From contig CAZART010000004.1 of assembly GCA_964487555.1 (NCBI GenBank), positions 1 through 64,000 on the forward strand: DNA of 64,000 nt. Direction: 5' to 3'. This DNA comes from CAZART01 sp964487555 (GTDB lineage Bacteria > Bacteroidota > Rhodothermia > Rhodothermales > VXPQ01). The stretch's first letter is position 1. Every line of letters begins with the position of its first letter. The notes under the pieces were generated by a model. The model did not search any database. It saw only the letters and a list, made by a program, of their open reading frames with translations, and was not told the DNA's origin. Both the position numbers and the translations under genes were made by a program. Shown here in pieces: positions 1-10,306 of this stretch.

Positions 1-3000
1 TCCAGCGCGACGACCGGCACGCCGTTTCGGTAACCGATGCGATTGGACGCTATCGCTGCAAGGCGTCCTCCGGGCGTGAGAATGCCGGCGAGGTTCAGCG
101 GATCGGCGGCGCTCAAGAAGTTAATGATTTCGCTATTCGCCTCATTTCGCATCTTTCGGAGAGCGCCGACAGCCTCCGGAAGCGCAAACTGTTCGCCGGC
201 GAATCCTGCAACGAACCGGCCGCCGCGGATCTCACCCCGCGCCTCGAGACGCCAGAACGATCGGACAAGATCGCGCCACGGCGGAGCAAAACTCTCGCGG
301 TCGAGCACGCGGCGAACCACGACCCCGTAGCGCCGCAGCAGAAGCCGCGCCCAGATCTCAACGTCACGCTCATATTCGCGGTCGCCGACCTCCGTGTGAT
401 GCAGCGGCGACCAGCGGCCGGCAGCTTGCACGCCGTACGGACCGGTTTTACCCCGCTTTCTCGGCCGCGCTGAACCACTCGGACGCCTGTCGACCGGCGT
501 CAGCAGCGCTCGCAGACCGGTGAAGCTATCCGAAGTGACGGCGCCGTAGGCCACAAGCTCGCCCAGCCCCTCTTCCACCTGCGTCGGCAAGAGTCCCGAG
601 GTGGAGACGAGATCCGGGAAGAAACATGCGCCCTTCTCCCGCAGTGCCTCCAGCACCTTTCGGGCGTACACCGTGAACTCGAGGTCGCCGCACGTTCCAT
701 GATGCATCCAGAAGGCCTTGTTTTCGCGCAACCAGATGGCAATCGGCGACGATCGCAAGGGACCGGTAGAGCGCAGACCGTCTCCTTCGGACGACGGAGC
801 TGAGAGCCTTCCCCACATCACGCGTCCCGTGGAGCAGAGGCTGTCGAGTAGATCGGGCGTGTATTCCTCGGTCCTGGCGGCCAGCACGTCCGTCTCCCAG
901 GAAACGCCGGGAAGCTCGAATCCCTCGAGTTGTTCGATGATGGCTGCGACGCCCTCCGCTCCCCTTAGCCGGTGTCCGGGCTCGGCGTGCTGCCATCGCA
1001 GCAGAAAGCGCATGTAAACCGCCGCACTTACCGGCCGGATCTCCGCCCGCAGGCGATCGATCGTGTATCGGTGGATGCGCGCCAGCAGCCGTCGGTCGCA
1101 CCACTGTAGCTCGCCGGCGCCCGGCGTGAACCGGCCTCGAAGGACGGTGCCTTCAGCCTCGAGAGCCGCCAGGCCCTGATCGATCTCGCCTCGCGGCAAA
1201 CCGGTATCCAGCCGAAGCTCTTCGGCCGTAACCGGACCTGCGAGCGCCATCCGGCTTCGCAGCATGTCTATCCGTGCACCGTCCCGGCTTTCAGGGCGGC
1301 GTATAGTCTCGGGTGGATGGATGCCCGGCCGCACGTCGGCATCAGGCCACACGAGCGCCGCCTCGTACAGGCGTTCGGCGGCGACGTACCGTGCGGGCTT
1401 ACCTTCAGCCACCAGCTGCGCTGCCCTGTTCTGCCGAATAATCGTCTGCAGATGGATCGTCCAATCGGAAGCCATCACTTCCGCATCCAGCAGGAATCCG
1501 AATGTAAGCAGTGCGTCGTGCAGCTCGTCGGCATTTTCGACCAGCGGCCACGCCTCTTTGCGGACGAGCTCGATCGCGTCCGTACTTAATGCCCCCATCT
1601 GTCCCGCCGACGAAGGATCGAGAGCACGCCGCGTGTACACCGCGTTTGCACGTCTTTCCTCGAGCGGCGCGTCGTCGAGGAACGCATAGGGCCGTGCCGC
1701 GAGCAGCTCGTGCGAGAGCGGCGACGGCTCGAGCGTGTCCCGCGCGACCAGGTTGACGTCGCCGGCCAGGATGCGTCGCAGAATCTCCTTAAGACGCGGC
1801 AGATCCATTACCTCCGTGAGACAATCGTGGATAGTCTGCCGCACAAGTGGATGATCCGGCACTTCGCGCTCACCTGCGATATTCTCGAGGCACGCCGCAG
1901 CATCCGGGAATACCGAGACGAGAAGGTCTTCGGCCTGCATCCGCTGGATCTGCGGCGCTACTTTTCTCCCTCCGCTGAACCGAAGCAGCGCCAGTGACAG
2001 CGACGCATTCCAGCGCCAGTGCGTCTGGAACATCGGTGCGTCGAGTAGCGCCTGAACAAGGATGTCCTCCACCGACTCCGGATGCAGGTACTGGAAGACT
2101 TCCTCGAGGGGGAAGGAATGCTGCGGACCAAGCGACAGCAGCACCCCCTCGTCGGTCGCGGCCGCTTGCAGCTCGAAGTTAAACTGACGGCAAAATCTCT
2201 TACGCAGGGCCAGACCCCACGCTCGGTTCACACGGCTTCCGAACGGCGCGTGGAGGATGAGCTGCATGCCGCCGGCGTCGTCAAAGAACCGCTCGAGCAC
2301 GATCGTTTCCTGCGTCGGTACGACACCGAGCAGGCGCTTCGACTCCCCGAGGTAGGTGACAATCTGCTCCGTGGCCGCTTCAGGTAAACCAACTTGATCT
2401 TTGAGCCACCCCTGCGCTTGCGACTCGCCTTCATGCAGGCGCTTCTCCACCTCACGTCGCAATTTCGATACGGCCTCAGACAACTCGGTGCTGCGCGACG
2501 GCGCCTCACCAAACCAGAAGGGTATCGTCGGCGGCTCGCCATGGGCATCCTCCACGCGAACGGCTCCGGTCTCAACCCGGCGAATTCGCCACGACGAGCT
2601 GCCGAGCTGAAAGATGTCGCCGGGCATGCTCTCGACGGCAAAGTCTTCGTCGACCGTCCCGATAAACGTGTTCTCCGGCTCCAGCACGACCCTGTAGTCG
2701 GCGTTGTCCGGTATGGCCCCGCCCGACGTGATCGCCAGCATTCGCGAGCCCCGGCGCCCTTTCATGCGGCGATTGACGGCATCATAATGAATACGCGCGC
2801 CGCGTCGTCCTTTGCTCGTGGCGAATCCGCTCGAGACCATTTGCACCACCTCGTCGAACGTTCCCTTTTCGGTGTTGCGGTAGGGATGCGCACGGCACAG
2901 CAGATTAAAGAGTTCGTCTTCATCCCAGTCTTCGCACGCCGCCTCCGCCACCACTTGCTGCGCAAGAATATCGAGTGGAGCATCCAGGATCTCTATTCGG

Positions 3001-4370
3001 TCGAGCTCTCCTCGTCGGACGCACCAGAGCAGCGCCGTGCACTCGACCAGCTCGTTCCTGGTCATCGGGAACAGACGCCCCTTAGGCGTGCCGTACACCG
3101 TGTGTCCCGAGCGACCCACACGCTGCAGAAATGCCGAGATGCGCCGCGGAAAACCCATCTGACAGACCAGATCGACGTGTCCGATGTCGATGCCGAGCTC
3201 CAGTGACGCCGTCGCGACGAGCGCCTTGAGTTCACCTCTCTTCAGCCGCGTTTCGGCATCGAGCCGCCTCTCCTTCGACATACTGCCGTGGTGGGCCGTG
3301 ATCGCCTCCTCGCCGAGGCGTTCGGTCAGCTGATGCACCGTGCGCTCGGCCTCGCGGCGCGTATTGACGAAGACGAGCGTCGTCTTATGGTCATCGATGA
3401 GCGCGGCAATCCGGTCGTAGATTTCTTCGCGAACCTCGCTTGAAAGCACGGCCTCCATGGGCGAGCCGGGAATCTCGAGCGCGACGTCGAGCTCACGCTC
3501 GTGTCCTTCGTCGATGATGCGGCACGCCGTGCCGTCGTCCTCGCTCGACCCTACCTTCCCGTTCGATGCGGAACTTCTGCTCGATGCAGCATTTCCCGCT
3601 GCCGCGCCGACACCCACGAGGAATCGGGCGACCTCATCGAGCGGCTTCTGCGTCGCGGAGAGTCCGATTCGCTGCAAGGCTCGGGACGTCACGTGCTGGA
3701 GGCGCTCGAGCGAGAGCGCCAGGTGCGAGCCGCGTCGCGACTCAACGACCGCGTGGATCTCGTCGACAATGACCGTGCGTACGTTCCGCAGCATTTCGCG
3801 ACTCTTCCGCGCCGTCAGGAGCAGGTAGAGCGACTCGGGCGTCGTCGCCAGAATATGGGGCGGCGTGCGAAGCATCGCCTGCCGTGCCTTTGCCGGCGTG
3901 TCGCCACTCCGCACGGCCGCCGTAATCTTAGGCGCCTCGATTTCCATCTCCCGCGCCACGCGCCGGATGCCCAGACGCGGCTCCGCCAGATTCTTGTGCA
4001 CGTCCGAACTCAGCGCTTTCAACGGCGAGACGTACACGATGTACGTTTCATCCGGCAGTTCCCCTCCCGATTCCACACCTTCGCGCAACAACTCGTCCAG
4101 CGCGTTGAGGAACGCCGTTAGCGTCTTGCCCGAACCCGTCGGCGCGGCGATGAGGGTATGCTCACCTGATCGGATGGCCTCCCAACCCCGTTCCTGAACG
4201 CGCGTGGGCCGCTCAAATGTCTCGCCGAACCACTTCCGAACGGCCGGATGGAATCCGTCCAGAGCCGGCGAGTCTCCGGCGCCCACCGCAAGGCCATCGC
4301 CTGCAGAAACGGATGCCTGCGGAGTCCCGTTCGGGCCGATGTTTCTGCTATGTGGATCAGATCCCGTCAT
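1..4370 (-). CDS. lhr: Lhr-family ATP-dependent helicase, C-terminus cut by window edge
   Basis: Large superfamily 2 helicase of the Lhr type, a 3'-to-5' ATP-dependent nucleic acid translocase linked to DNA repair. About 1456 codons are visible and the frame is still open at the left edge, so the C-terminus is missing. Reading from an ATG at 4370, the N-terminus carries Walker A (APTGSGKT, about residue 75), a DEIH Walker B motif, motif III 'LSAT', the second RecA domain with 'GSMSKERR', and the motif VI region 'RVGRSGH'. A long winged-helix and C-terminal region follows, as in full-length Lhr (about 1500 residues). An inserted Ser-rich stretch near residues 250-275 looks like a linker. icmF lies 164 bp upstream on the same strand. 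Family is certain; the biological substrate is unknown. Confidence 0.93.
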   Translation of the reverse strand, partial: MTGSDPHSRNIGPNGTPQASVSAGDGLAVGAGDSPALDGFHPAVRKWFGETFERPTRVQERGWEAIRSGEHTLIAAPTGSGKTLTAFLNALDELLREGVESGGELPDETYIVYVSPLKALSSDVHKNLAEPRLGIRRVAREMEIEAPKITAAVRSGDTPAKARQAMLRTPPHILATTPESLYLLLTARKSREMLRNVRTVIVDEIHAVVESRRGSHLALSLERLQHVTSRALQRIGLSATQKPLDEVARFLVGVGAAAGNAASSRSSASNGKVGSSEDDGTACRIIDEGHERELDVALEIPGSPMEAVLSSEVREEIYDRIAALIDDHKTTLVFVNTRREAERTVHQLTERLGEEAITAHHGSMSKERRLDAETRLKRGELKALVATASLELGIDIGHVDLVCQMGFPRRISAFLQRVGRSGHTVYGTPKGRLFPMTRNELVECTALLWCVRRGELDRIEILDAPLDILAQQVVAEAACEDWDEDELFNLLCRAHPYRNTEKGTFDEVVQMVSSGFATSKGRRGARIHYDAVNRRMKGRRGSRMLAITSGGAIPDNADYRVVLEPENTFIGTVDEDFAVESMPGDIFQLGSSSWRIRRVETGAVRVEDAHGEPPTIPFWFGEAPSRSTELSEAVSKLRREVEKRLHEGESQAQGWLKDQVGLPEAATEQIVTYLGESKRLLGVVPTQETIVLERFFDDAGGMQLILHAPFGSRVNRAWGLALRKRFCRQFNFELQAAATDEGVLLSLGPQHSFPLEEVFQYLHPESVEDILVQALLDAPMFQTHWRWNASLSLALLRFSGGRKVAPQIQRMQAEDLLVSVFPDAAACLENIAGEREVPDHPLVRQTIHDCLTEVMDLPRLKEILRRILAGDVNLVARDTLEPSPLSHELLAARPYAFLDDAPLEERRANAVYTRRALDPSSAGQMGALSTDAIELVRKEAWPLVENADELHDALLTFGFLLDAEVMASDWTIHLQTIIRQNRAAQLVAEGKPARYVAAERLYEAALVWPDADVRPGIHPPETIRRPESRDGARIDMLRSRMALAGPVTAEELRLDTGLPRGEIDQGLAALEAEGTVLRGRFTPGAGELQWCDRRLLARIHRYTIDRLRAEIRPVSAAVYMRFLLRWQHAEPGHRLRGAEGVAAIIEQLEGFELPGVSWETDVLAARTEEYTPDLLDSLCSTGRVMWGRLSAPSSEGDGLRSTGPLRSSPIAIWLRENKAFWMHHGTCGDLEFTVYARKVLEALREKGACFFPDLVSTSGLLPTQVEEGLGELVAYGAVTSDSFTGLRALLTPVDRRPSGSARPRKRGKTGPYGVQAAGRWSPLHHTEVGDREYERDVEIWARLLLRRYGVVVRRVLDRESFAPPWRDLVRSFWRLEARGEIRGGRFVAGFAGEQFALPEAVGALRKMRNEANSEIINFLSAADPLNLAGILTPGGRLAAIASNRIGYRNGVPVVAL

Positions 4371-4534
4371 GATGGAAAATGCAACGCACGAAGCCGAGGA
4401 TAGATCGCCTCACTGAGCTTCGACGCGTTAGAAAACCCCGAGCTCTCACGCATGCAACGGACGGGTTGCCCGCATGCACCGAAAACGCGCCTCTCGGAAG
4501 GCCGGCTCAGGACGCTTTTCTGATTGGTGCGGCC

Positions 4535-7500
4535 CTACATATTCCGCCGGTACTCCCCTCCCACCTCGAACAACGCCTGCGTAATCTGGCCGAGTGAGCA
4601 GACCTTCACGGTGTCCATCAACTCGTCGAATACGTTGTCTCCGCGGCGGGCGACCTTTTTCAAACGCTCGAGCGTCTCGGCGGACCGGTCGGCATTCCGC
4701 TTCTGGAACGAAAGCAGGTGCTCGAGCTGGTGCTGCTTCTCGTCATCCGACGAACGCATCAACTCGACCGGCTTCGCATTCTCCGCCTCGCCGTTCTTCG
4801 ACATGAATGTGTTGACACCGATTATGGGCAGGTCGCCGGAGTGTTTCCGACCCTCGTAAACCATCGACTCCTCCTGGATCTTCCCGCGCTGGTACATCGT
4901 CTCCATCGCGCCGAGCACGCCGCCGCGGTCGTTGATCCGCTCGAACTCGCTCAGCACCGCCTCTTCGACCAGATCGGTCAGTTCTTCGATGATGAAGGCG
5001 CCCTGGAGCGGATTCTCGTTTTTCGCCAGCCCGAGCTCGCGGTTAATGATGAGCTGGATGGCCATCGCCCGTCGTACGCTCTCCTCCGTCGGCGTCGTGA
5101 TGGCTTCGTCATACGCATTCGTGTGCAGTGAATTGCAGTTGTCGTAGATGGCCATTAACGCCTGCAAGGTCGTGCGAATGTCGTTGAACTGGATCTCCTT
5201 CGCGTGCAGTGAGCGCCCGGAGGTCTGGATGTGGTACTTCAACTTCTGGCTGCGCTCGCTCGCGCCGAAGCGCTCCCGCATGGCCACGGCCCAGATGCGT
5301 CGTGCTACGCGGCCGATCACGGAATACTCAGGATCCATTCCGTTGGAGAAAAAGAAGGACAGGTTCGGCGCGAAATCGTCGATGTCCATGCCCCGGCCGA
5401 GATAGTACTCGACATAGGTGAATCCGTTGGCCAGCGTAAAGGCCAGCTGCGTGATGGGGTTGGCGCCCGCTTCGGCGATATGGTAGCCGGAGATCGACAC
5501 GGAATAGAAATTCCGCACGCCCTGGTCAATGAATGTCTTCTGGATATCGCCCATCAAACGCAAAGCAAATTCCGTCGAGAAGATACAGGTATTTTGCGCC
5601 TGGTCTTCCTTGAGGATGTCGGCCTGGACCGTGCCTCGAACCACTTTCAGAGCATGTTCACGGAGGGAATCATATTCCTCCTGAGTGAGAACGCCCCAGT
5701 CCACCAGCTCCGAGCCGGACGTCCCGAGCAGGCCCAGGCCGCGCCCGTCGTGCGACGGAGGAAGCGCGTCCATCTCGCCGGACGGGCCGTAGGGTACATA
5801 GGCGGCGCCGGTCCCGGCAACGTTCTCTGCAATAACGGCTTTCGCATCATTCCAGCGATTTTCGTCGCGCAAGAAGAATTCCACCTGCTGGTCAATGGCC
5901 GTGTTCATGAACATGGCCAGGATCATCGGGGCGGGGCCGTTGATCGTCATCGACACGCTGGTTGCCGGATCGCAAAGGTTGAAGCCCGAATAGAGCTTCT
6001 TCATATCGTCGAGCGTACAGATCGAGACCCCCGCATTGCCGACCTTGCCGTAGATGTCGGGGCGCTCATCCGGATCGAAGCCGTAGAGCGTTACCGAATC
6101 GAACGCCGTAGAGAGCCTTTTGGCCGGCGTGCCTTCGGAAACCAGATGGAACCGGCGATTTGTACGCTCAGGAGAGCCCTCCCCTGCAAACATGCGGGTA
6201 GGGTCTTCTCCACGGCGCTTAAATGGAAACACACCGGCCGTGTACGGGAAGTAGCCCGGCGCATTCTCCAGCAACGCAAACCGAAGACGCTCGCCCGGAT
6301 CCATCGTGGGCGGCACTGCGACCCGCGGGATTCGGGTGCCGGATAGGGATTCCTCTCGAAGGTCGACCTCGATACGGCGCCCTCGGACTTCGTACGTGAA
6401 GCTGTCGCCACGGTATTTCTGTGCCGTCTCATCCCAGCGGTCGAGAATGGCCTTGCACCGCACATCCAACCGATCCCACCAATGTTTCGCCATCTCGTCG
6501 AGACGGCCGACGAGCTGCTCGCGATCATCCGGTGCCCATTCCTCAACCTGTTCACGCGCACCGACAGCGTGTCCCCACTTCCGAGCAAGCTCGACCTGTT
6601 GCTCCGCCCATCCGCGATATTCACGACAGGATTCCGAGACATCACCCAGGTAGCGCTGCCGTTTCGGAGGAATCACGGCCAGATCGTCGGGGTCGACGTC
6701 GGGGAGATCGTCCAGCATATAAATCCGCGAGGAGCGGTCGAATTCGAATTGCTCTTGCAGATGATCCAGCAGAGCGAGGTACAGCTTTGAGACCCCCGGA
6801 TCGTTGAAGTGAGATGCCATCGTCGGATAGACGGGCATTTCATCAGGTGAGACGTCGAACAACCCGCGATTGCGCTGAACCTGCTTGCGGACATCCCGCA
6901 GCGCATCGCGGCTCCCCCGTTTCTCGAATTTGTTCAAGACGACGAAATCGGCCATGTCCAGCATGCCGATTTTTTCGAGCTGCGTCGGCGCGCCGAAGTC
7001 GGACGTCATCACATAGACCGAAACATCGGCCATATCCACGACCTCCGTATCGCTTTGCCCAATGCCCGCCGTCTCCAGGATGATGACGTCGAATCCGGCG
7101 GCCCGGCACACGTCCATCGCGTCCCTGAGGGCCTGCGAGGTAGATCGGTGTGCCTGACGCGTCGCGAACGACCGCATGTAGACGCGCTTGGAAAAGCGTC
7201 CGTAGATCGCGTTCATGCGGATGCGATCCCCGAGCAGAGCGCCGCCCGTGCTTCGTCGCGTGGGATCCACACTCAGAATCGCGATGTCGAAGGCCTCGAA
7301 GTCGCTCAGGAAGCGGCGGACCAGTTCGTCGGTCAGCGTAGACTTCCCAGCCCCTCCGGTACCCGTGATGCCGATCACCGGCGCCACGACCGTCCGCACT
7401 TCGTCGAACGTCTCGTCGATCGGCTCGCCGCCGGATCCGACGGCTTCACCGGAAGCAACAGCCTGGCGATCCTCGACTTCCGACAGACGTCGGGCCATTA

Positions 7501-7978
7501 CGTGCGGCTGCCGCGGCGCAGCGTCGTTGACCCGCCGCGGGGTACGAAAATCCGTCTCACGGAGCATATAGTCGATCATTCCCTGAAGCCCGAGCGTCAT
7601 ACCGTCTTCAGGGTGGAAGATCTTGCGAATGCCGTACGCTTCCAGCTCCTGAATTTCCTCTGGAACGATAACACCGCCGCCGCCGCCGAAAATCTTGATA
7701 TGACCGGCCTCCTTCTCGGAAAGCAGGTCGTACATGTACTTGAAGTACTCCATGTGCCCACCCTGATACGACGAGACCGCGATCCCCTGGACATCTTCCT
7801 GGATGGCGGTGTCGACGACGTCCTGCACGGAGCGGTTGTGGCCGAGGTGGATGACTTCCGCCCCGCTCGCCTGCAGGATGCGGCGCATGATATTGATCGC
7901 CGCATCATGGCCGTCGAACAGCGATGCGGCCGTCACGAATCGAATGGGGTGCTGCGGTGTGTAGCGTTTCGATTCCAT
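4535..7978 (-). CDS. icmF: Fused isobutyryl-CoA mutase IcmF (B12 domain, G-protein chaperone, mutase)
   Basis: Adenosylcobalamin-dependent mutase that interconverts isobutyryl-CoA and butyryl-CoA, with its own GTPase chaperone fused in the middle. Three parts are visible in a 1147-residue protein. An N-terminal cobalamin-binding domain has the D-x-H motif (DGHD, residues 22-25). A MeaB-like GTPase has P-loop GTGGAGKS (about 206-213), '[11 protein letters not shown]' and G4 'NKFE'. The C-terminal mutase TIM barrel has '[13 protein letters not shown]' and '[18 protein letters not shown]'. This domain order defines IcmF and distinguishes it from methylmalonyl-CoA mutase. I chose ATG 7978 because family similarity begins there; the frame stays open upstream to 8257, but that stretch lacks family character. 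No strong Shine-Dalgarno is seen. Role: branched-chain or short-chain acyl-CoA metabolism. Confidence 0.95.
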   Translation of the reverse strand: MESKRYTPQHPIRFVTAASLFDGHDAAINIMRRILQASGAEVIHLGHNRSVQDVVDTAIQEDVQGIAVSSYQGGHMEYFKYMYDLLSEKEAGHIKIFGGGGGVIVPEEIQELEAYGIRKIFHPEDGMTLGLQGMIDYMLRETDFRTPRRVNDAAPRQPHVMARRLSEVEDRQAVASGEAVGSGGEPIDETFDEVRTVVAPVIGITGTGGAGKSTLTDELVRRFLSDFEAFDIAILSVDPTRRSTGGALLGDRIRMNAIYGRFSKRVYMRSFATRQAHRSTSQALRDAMDVCRAAGFDVIILETAGIGQSDTEVVDMADVSVYVMTSDFGAPTQLEKIGMLDMADFVVLNKFEKRGSRDALRDVRKQVQRNRGLFDVSPDEMPVYPTMASHFNDPGVSKLYLALLDHLQEQFEFDRSSRIYMLDDLPDVDPDDLAVIPPKRQRYLGDVSESCREYRGWAEQQVELARKWGHAVGAREQVEEWAPDDREQLVGRLDEMAKHWWDRLDVRCKAILDRWDETAQKYRGDSFTYEVRGRRIEVDLREESLSGTRIPRVAVPPTMDPGERLRFALLENAPGYFPYTAGVFPFKRRGEDPTRMFAGEGSPERTNRRFHLVSEGTPAKRLSTAFDSVTLYGFDPDERPDIYGKVGNAGVSICTLDDMKKLYSGFNLCDPATSVSMTINGPAPMILAMFMNTAIDQQVEFFLRDENRWNDAKAVIAENVAGTGAAYVPYGPSGEMDALPPSHDGRGLGLLGTSGSELVDWGVLTQEEYDSLREHALKVVRGTVQADILKEDQAQNTCIFSTEFALRLMGDIQKTFIDQGVRNFYSVSISGYHIAEAGANPITQLAFTLANGFTYVEYYLGRGMDIDDFAPNLSFFFSNGMDPEYSVIGRVARRIWAVAMRERFGASERSQKLKYHIQTSGRSLHAKEIQFNDIRTTLQALMAIYDNCNSLHTNAYDEAITTPTEESVRRAMAIQLIINRELGLAKNENPLQGAFIIEELTDLVEEAVLSEFERINDRGGVLGAMETMYQRGKIQEESMVYEGRKHSGDLPIIGVNTFMSKNGEAENAKPVELMRSSDDEKQHQLEHLLSFQKRNADRSAETLERLKKVARRGDNVFDELMDTVKVCSLGQITQALFEVGGEYRRNM

Positions 7979-8332
7979 CTGAACTGTATCTGAACCCGCT
8001 GAAGAAGCGCTGCCGAACTTTCTCCCGGTATTGGACTGGTCTGCGCAACGTTGTACAAGATACGCCCTGCGACGGCTCAGGTTTAGACGGTCCTTCGTCG
8101 CCGTGGCTGCCTGCCCCCAAACGCAATTTCGGCATGCAGATGATGATGAATCAACAAAGATCGAGGCGGCCTTCGGGATTCGAAGGCCGCCTCGATACAT
8201 TGCAGCGTGTTCAGATGCGGCGCGCGCAGATCCGAGCCGGCAGCGCTGTAGGCTCACTCGGAAAGATGGCCGCTATGGGTGGGGACGGTAGCCGGTCTCA
8301 AGCAGCAACCTCCCGTCCCGCATCATACCCCG
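7979..8332. other. Intergenic: subtilase terminator and icmF leader
   Basis: A 354-bp stretch between the subtilase stop and the icmF start, both genes on the minus strand. It contains the strong hairpin terminator at 8149-8196. The remaining 170 or so bases before icmF should hold its promoter, but I see no convincing -35/-10 pair or Bacteroidota-type element. No small gene is supported here. Confidence 0.6.
8149..8196 (-). terminator. Intrinsic terminator downstream of the subtilase gene
   Basis: Perfect 16-bp stem (arms 8160-8175 and 8181-8196, five-base loop) followed on the minus strand by CTTTGTTGATTC, a U-rich tail. It lies about 137 bp past the subtilase stop and separates that gene from icmF. 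Confidence 0.8.
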
Positions 8333-9946
8333 TCACTTGCCGGCTCCACCCAGCCAGACGGTTCGGGATGTGGTTCCGGTGGGAGCACCCTGGACGCGAT
8401 CCCGGCCCCCGTTGATAAGCACTTGTTCGACGTCGCCGGGCGAAGCCTTCTTGTTTTTCGACAAGTACAGCGCGGCCGCCCCGGTTACGTACGCTGCGGC
8501 CTGCGAGGTTCCGGACTTCACCACGATCGGAAGCACGCCGCCAGATCCGGTGGGCGCCAGCGAGGGCAAACCGACCCCTGGTGCAACGACATCAATCGTT
8601 GGGCCATAGTTGGAGAACCATGCAAAGTCGTAATCCTTGTCGTAGGCACCAACCGTGATCGCTTCCTGCACATGCGCCGGTGTAACCGTGGACGCATCCA
8701 TTCCTGCGTTGCCCGCAGACACGATCACCGTGATGCCTGCATTCACGGCAGCTACAACCGCGTCATCGATGCTGTTGTAATCCGTAGTGCCGATGTCCGC
8801 ACCGAGACTGATGTTGATAACGATCGGCTTGTTCTTGTACTTTGGTTTCTCCTGAAAGTGCATGACGTATTCGATGGCCTGGACCACGGCAGTCGCATCC
8901 GCCAAGCCGTCGTCGCGCACCACTTTCAGGCTGTGTACGATCGCTTTGCCGGCCACGCCACGGATGCCGTCACGGTCGTCGTGGGCGGCCGCCAGCCCGG
9001 CGACGTGCGTCCCGTGACCGTCCGTGTCGTCGCCCGCATTTTCTACGGCCTGCCCTGACGTAAAGTCCACCCGCACGCCCATCGTAACGTCGTCCGATGA
9101 GACCCCAGAATCGATGAAGAAGAGGTGTACGTGCTTGCCGTCCTTCGATTTCTTCGGTACACCGATCGATTCCAGACCCCACGGCTCGACCTCGCCGACG
9201 GCCGACAGGAACTCCCTCGAAGCATCGATCGGATCGACACTGAGATCAGGCTCGAACCACTCGACCTCCTGCTGGCTATTCAAGAAGTTGATGAATCGAT
9301 CAAGCTTCTCGACCCGCACGGCAACCGACATGCCGTTGAATACTTTGACGAAATCGCCATAGCGTTCGAGCAGCTCCCAGCGCTCCAATAATTCCAGACT
9401 CGCAAGAAGCTCCCATCGCTCCAGCAATTCCCATCGCTCCAGCAGCTCCGCGCTGACGAGGCCCCATTCAGCCAGCCACTCGTTGCGCTCAAGCAGCTCC
9501 CAGCGCTCGAGCAGCTCTTGCCGCAACAGTTCCCACCGCTCGAGGAGTTCGTTCCGCTCGAGGAGTTCCCACCGCTCGAGGAGTTCGTGCTCTTTCAGAA
9601 ATTCCATGCGCTCGAGCAGCTCGAAGCGTTCCAGCAGCTCCATGCGCTCGAGCAATTCGAAACGCTCCAGCAGTTCAAATCTCTCGAGAAGTTCCTGCTT
9701 CTCGAGGAGCGAAACGTCCCCCCGGACTCCAAGTACGAGCCCGTATTGATTTCCGTCTTTACCTAAGGATCGCCCGGCGCGGTCGAGCATCGATGCATGA
9801 CGAAATTTGGAGCCCGGCGATTCGCTTACGGAGGGCTCCGTATCGTCCAGTCGGACGACAGCATCCGTGCAGGCGCTCAGTCCGATGACGGATGCGAGCA
9901 CAAAAGCGAAGACGGAGTATAGGGTCGCGCGAAATTCCTTTTTCAT
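8333..9946 (-). CDS. Lipoprotein subtilisin-like serine protease with hexapeptide-repeat propeptide
   Basis: Peptidase family S8 enzyme, predicted lipid-anchored outside the cytoplasm. From ATG 9946 (preceded by AGGA about 10 bases upstream) the protein is 537 residues. It starts MKKEFRATLYSVF with a lipobox ending LSAC (Cys26). Residues about 67-79 resemble the first strand of an I9 propeptide. They are followed by twenty six-residue units of the type LLERxE (about 80-197), then 'VFNGMSVAV' and 'VEWFEPD', the second half of an I9 inhibitor domain. The catalytic domain has Asp279 (FFIDSGV), His311 (DGHGTHVAG), the oxyanion Asn in 'SAGNAG' and Ser481 (GTSQAAA). All catalytic residues are present, so it should be active after propeptide removal. 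The repeat appears inserted at the first helix of the propeptide, which is unusual. Substrate is unknown. Confidence 0.92.
   Translation of the reverse strand: MKKEFRATLYSVFAFVLASVIGLSACTDAVVRLDDTEPSVSESPGSKFRHASMLDRAGRSLGKDGNQYGLVLGVRGDVSLLEKQELLERFELLERFELLERMELLERFELLERMEFLKEHELLERWELLERNELLERWELLRQELLERWELLERNEWLAEWGLVSAELLERWELLERWELLASLELLERWELLERYGDFVKVFNGMSVAVRVEKLDRFINFLNSQQEVEWFEPDLSVDPIDASREFLSAVGEVEPWGLESIGVPKKSKDGKHVHLFFIDSGVSSDDVTMGVRVDFTSGQAVENAGDDTDGHGTHVAGLAAAHDDRDGIRGVAGKAIVHSLKVVRDDGLADATAVVQAIEYVMHFQEKPKYKNKPIVINISLGADIGTTDYNSIDDAVVAAVNAGITVIVSAGNAGMDASTVTPAHVQEAITVGAYDKDYDFAWFSNYGPTIDVVAPGVGLPSLAPTGSGGVLPIVVKSGTSQAAAYVTGAAALYLSKNKKASPGDVEQVLINGGRDRVQGAPTGTTSRTVWLGGAGK
9356..9709 (-). 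repeat. In-frame 18-bp tandem repeats encoding LLERxE hexapeptides
   Basis: Twenty consecutive units, eighteen of six residues and two of five, inside the subtilase propeptide. Fourteen units carry an exact LLER. The variable fifth residue is F or M in the upstream part and mostly W or N in the downstream part, as if separate local duplications occurred. The DNA unit is 18 bp and imperfect, so slippage is a plausible origin. Confidence 0.95.
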
Positions 9947-10216
9947 ATCGAACCATCCTATTGAATGAAAGCATGACCGCCGCACTCGAACAGGAGGCAG
10001 GTCGGTACGCCTTCAGGTATCGCGACTGCGCCGGTTTCCTCAATAGGATGAGGATCTGATTCCCCACGGAAGTTTGACCCATTTTGTGGTGCGCAAAATT
10101 ACCTAGCCGAACGTTTTCGCTCGGCTAATCGGATAGCAGAACCGCTTGTGTGCAGCCGTCCAACACGAGGAGGTTTGACTCCCGCCCGTTGGGGTCCACA
10201 GGCGATTTTCACCCAG

Positions 10217-10244
10217 GTACGTGCGCCCTGCCGTGCGCACGTAC
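10217..10244. repeat. Perfect 10-bp inverted repeat next to the csp terminator
   Basis: GTACGTGCGC (10217-10226) and its exact reverse complement (10235-10244) with an 8-base loop. It immediately follows the U-tract of the csp terminator on the minus strand, giving two hairpins in tandem. It may act as a second terminator stem or a transcript-stabilising end; it has no U-tract of its own. Confidence 0.6.
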
Positions 10245-10245
10245 T

Positions 10246-10278
10246 AAAAAAGCCCGGCTGCACAGCGGCAACCGGGCT
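10246..10278 (-). terminator. Intrinsic terminator of the cold-shock gene
   Basis: On the minus strand an 11-bp GC-rich stem with one G-U pair (arms 10268-10278 and 10251-10261, six-base loop) is followed by six T residues. It lies 28 bp after the csp stop codon. Confidence 0.9.
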
Positions 10279-10306
10279 TCTTAGGTTTTTGAATCGAACT
10301 TCGGAC

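Larger units (their letters stand above)
9947..10306. other. Intergenic: subtilase leader and csp terminator
   Basis: A 360-bp region with both flanking genes on the minus strand. The csp side holds an intrinsic terminator (10246-10278) and an adjoining perfect inverted repeat (10217-10244). The subtilase side should hold its promoter. A 10-bp inverted pair (9955-9964 with 10040-10049) is visible but may be chance. No gene is supported. Confidence 0.55.

Noticed and set aside
93..210. Heptad coiled coil as explanation of the subtilase repeat (numbers refer to residues of the 550-residue frame)
   Set aside because: The period is six with two fives, not seven; Leu positions do not keep one stripe.
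5231..7993. Long plus-strand open frames opposite icmF
   Set aside because: They mirror the coding frame of a certain gene in GC-rich DNA and show no domain of their own.
7979..8257. 93-codon N-terminal extension of icmF in the same frame
   Set aside because: No family similarity, Cys/Arg/Ser-rich composition, and the subtilase terminator lies inside it. Family N-termini fit ATG 7978.
9483..9766. Ser/Arg-rich plus-strand frames across the subtilase repeat
   Set aside because: Complement of the repetitive LLERxE DNA; composition follows from the repeat.
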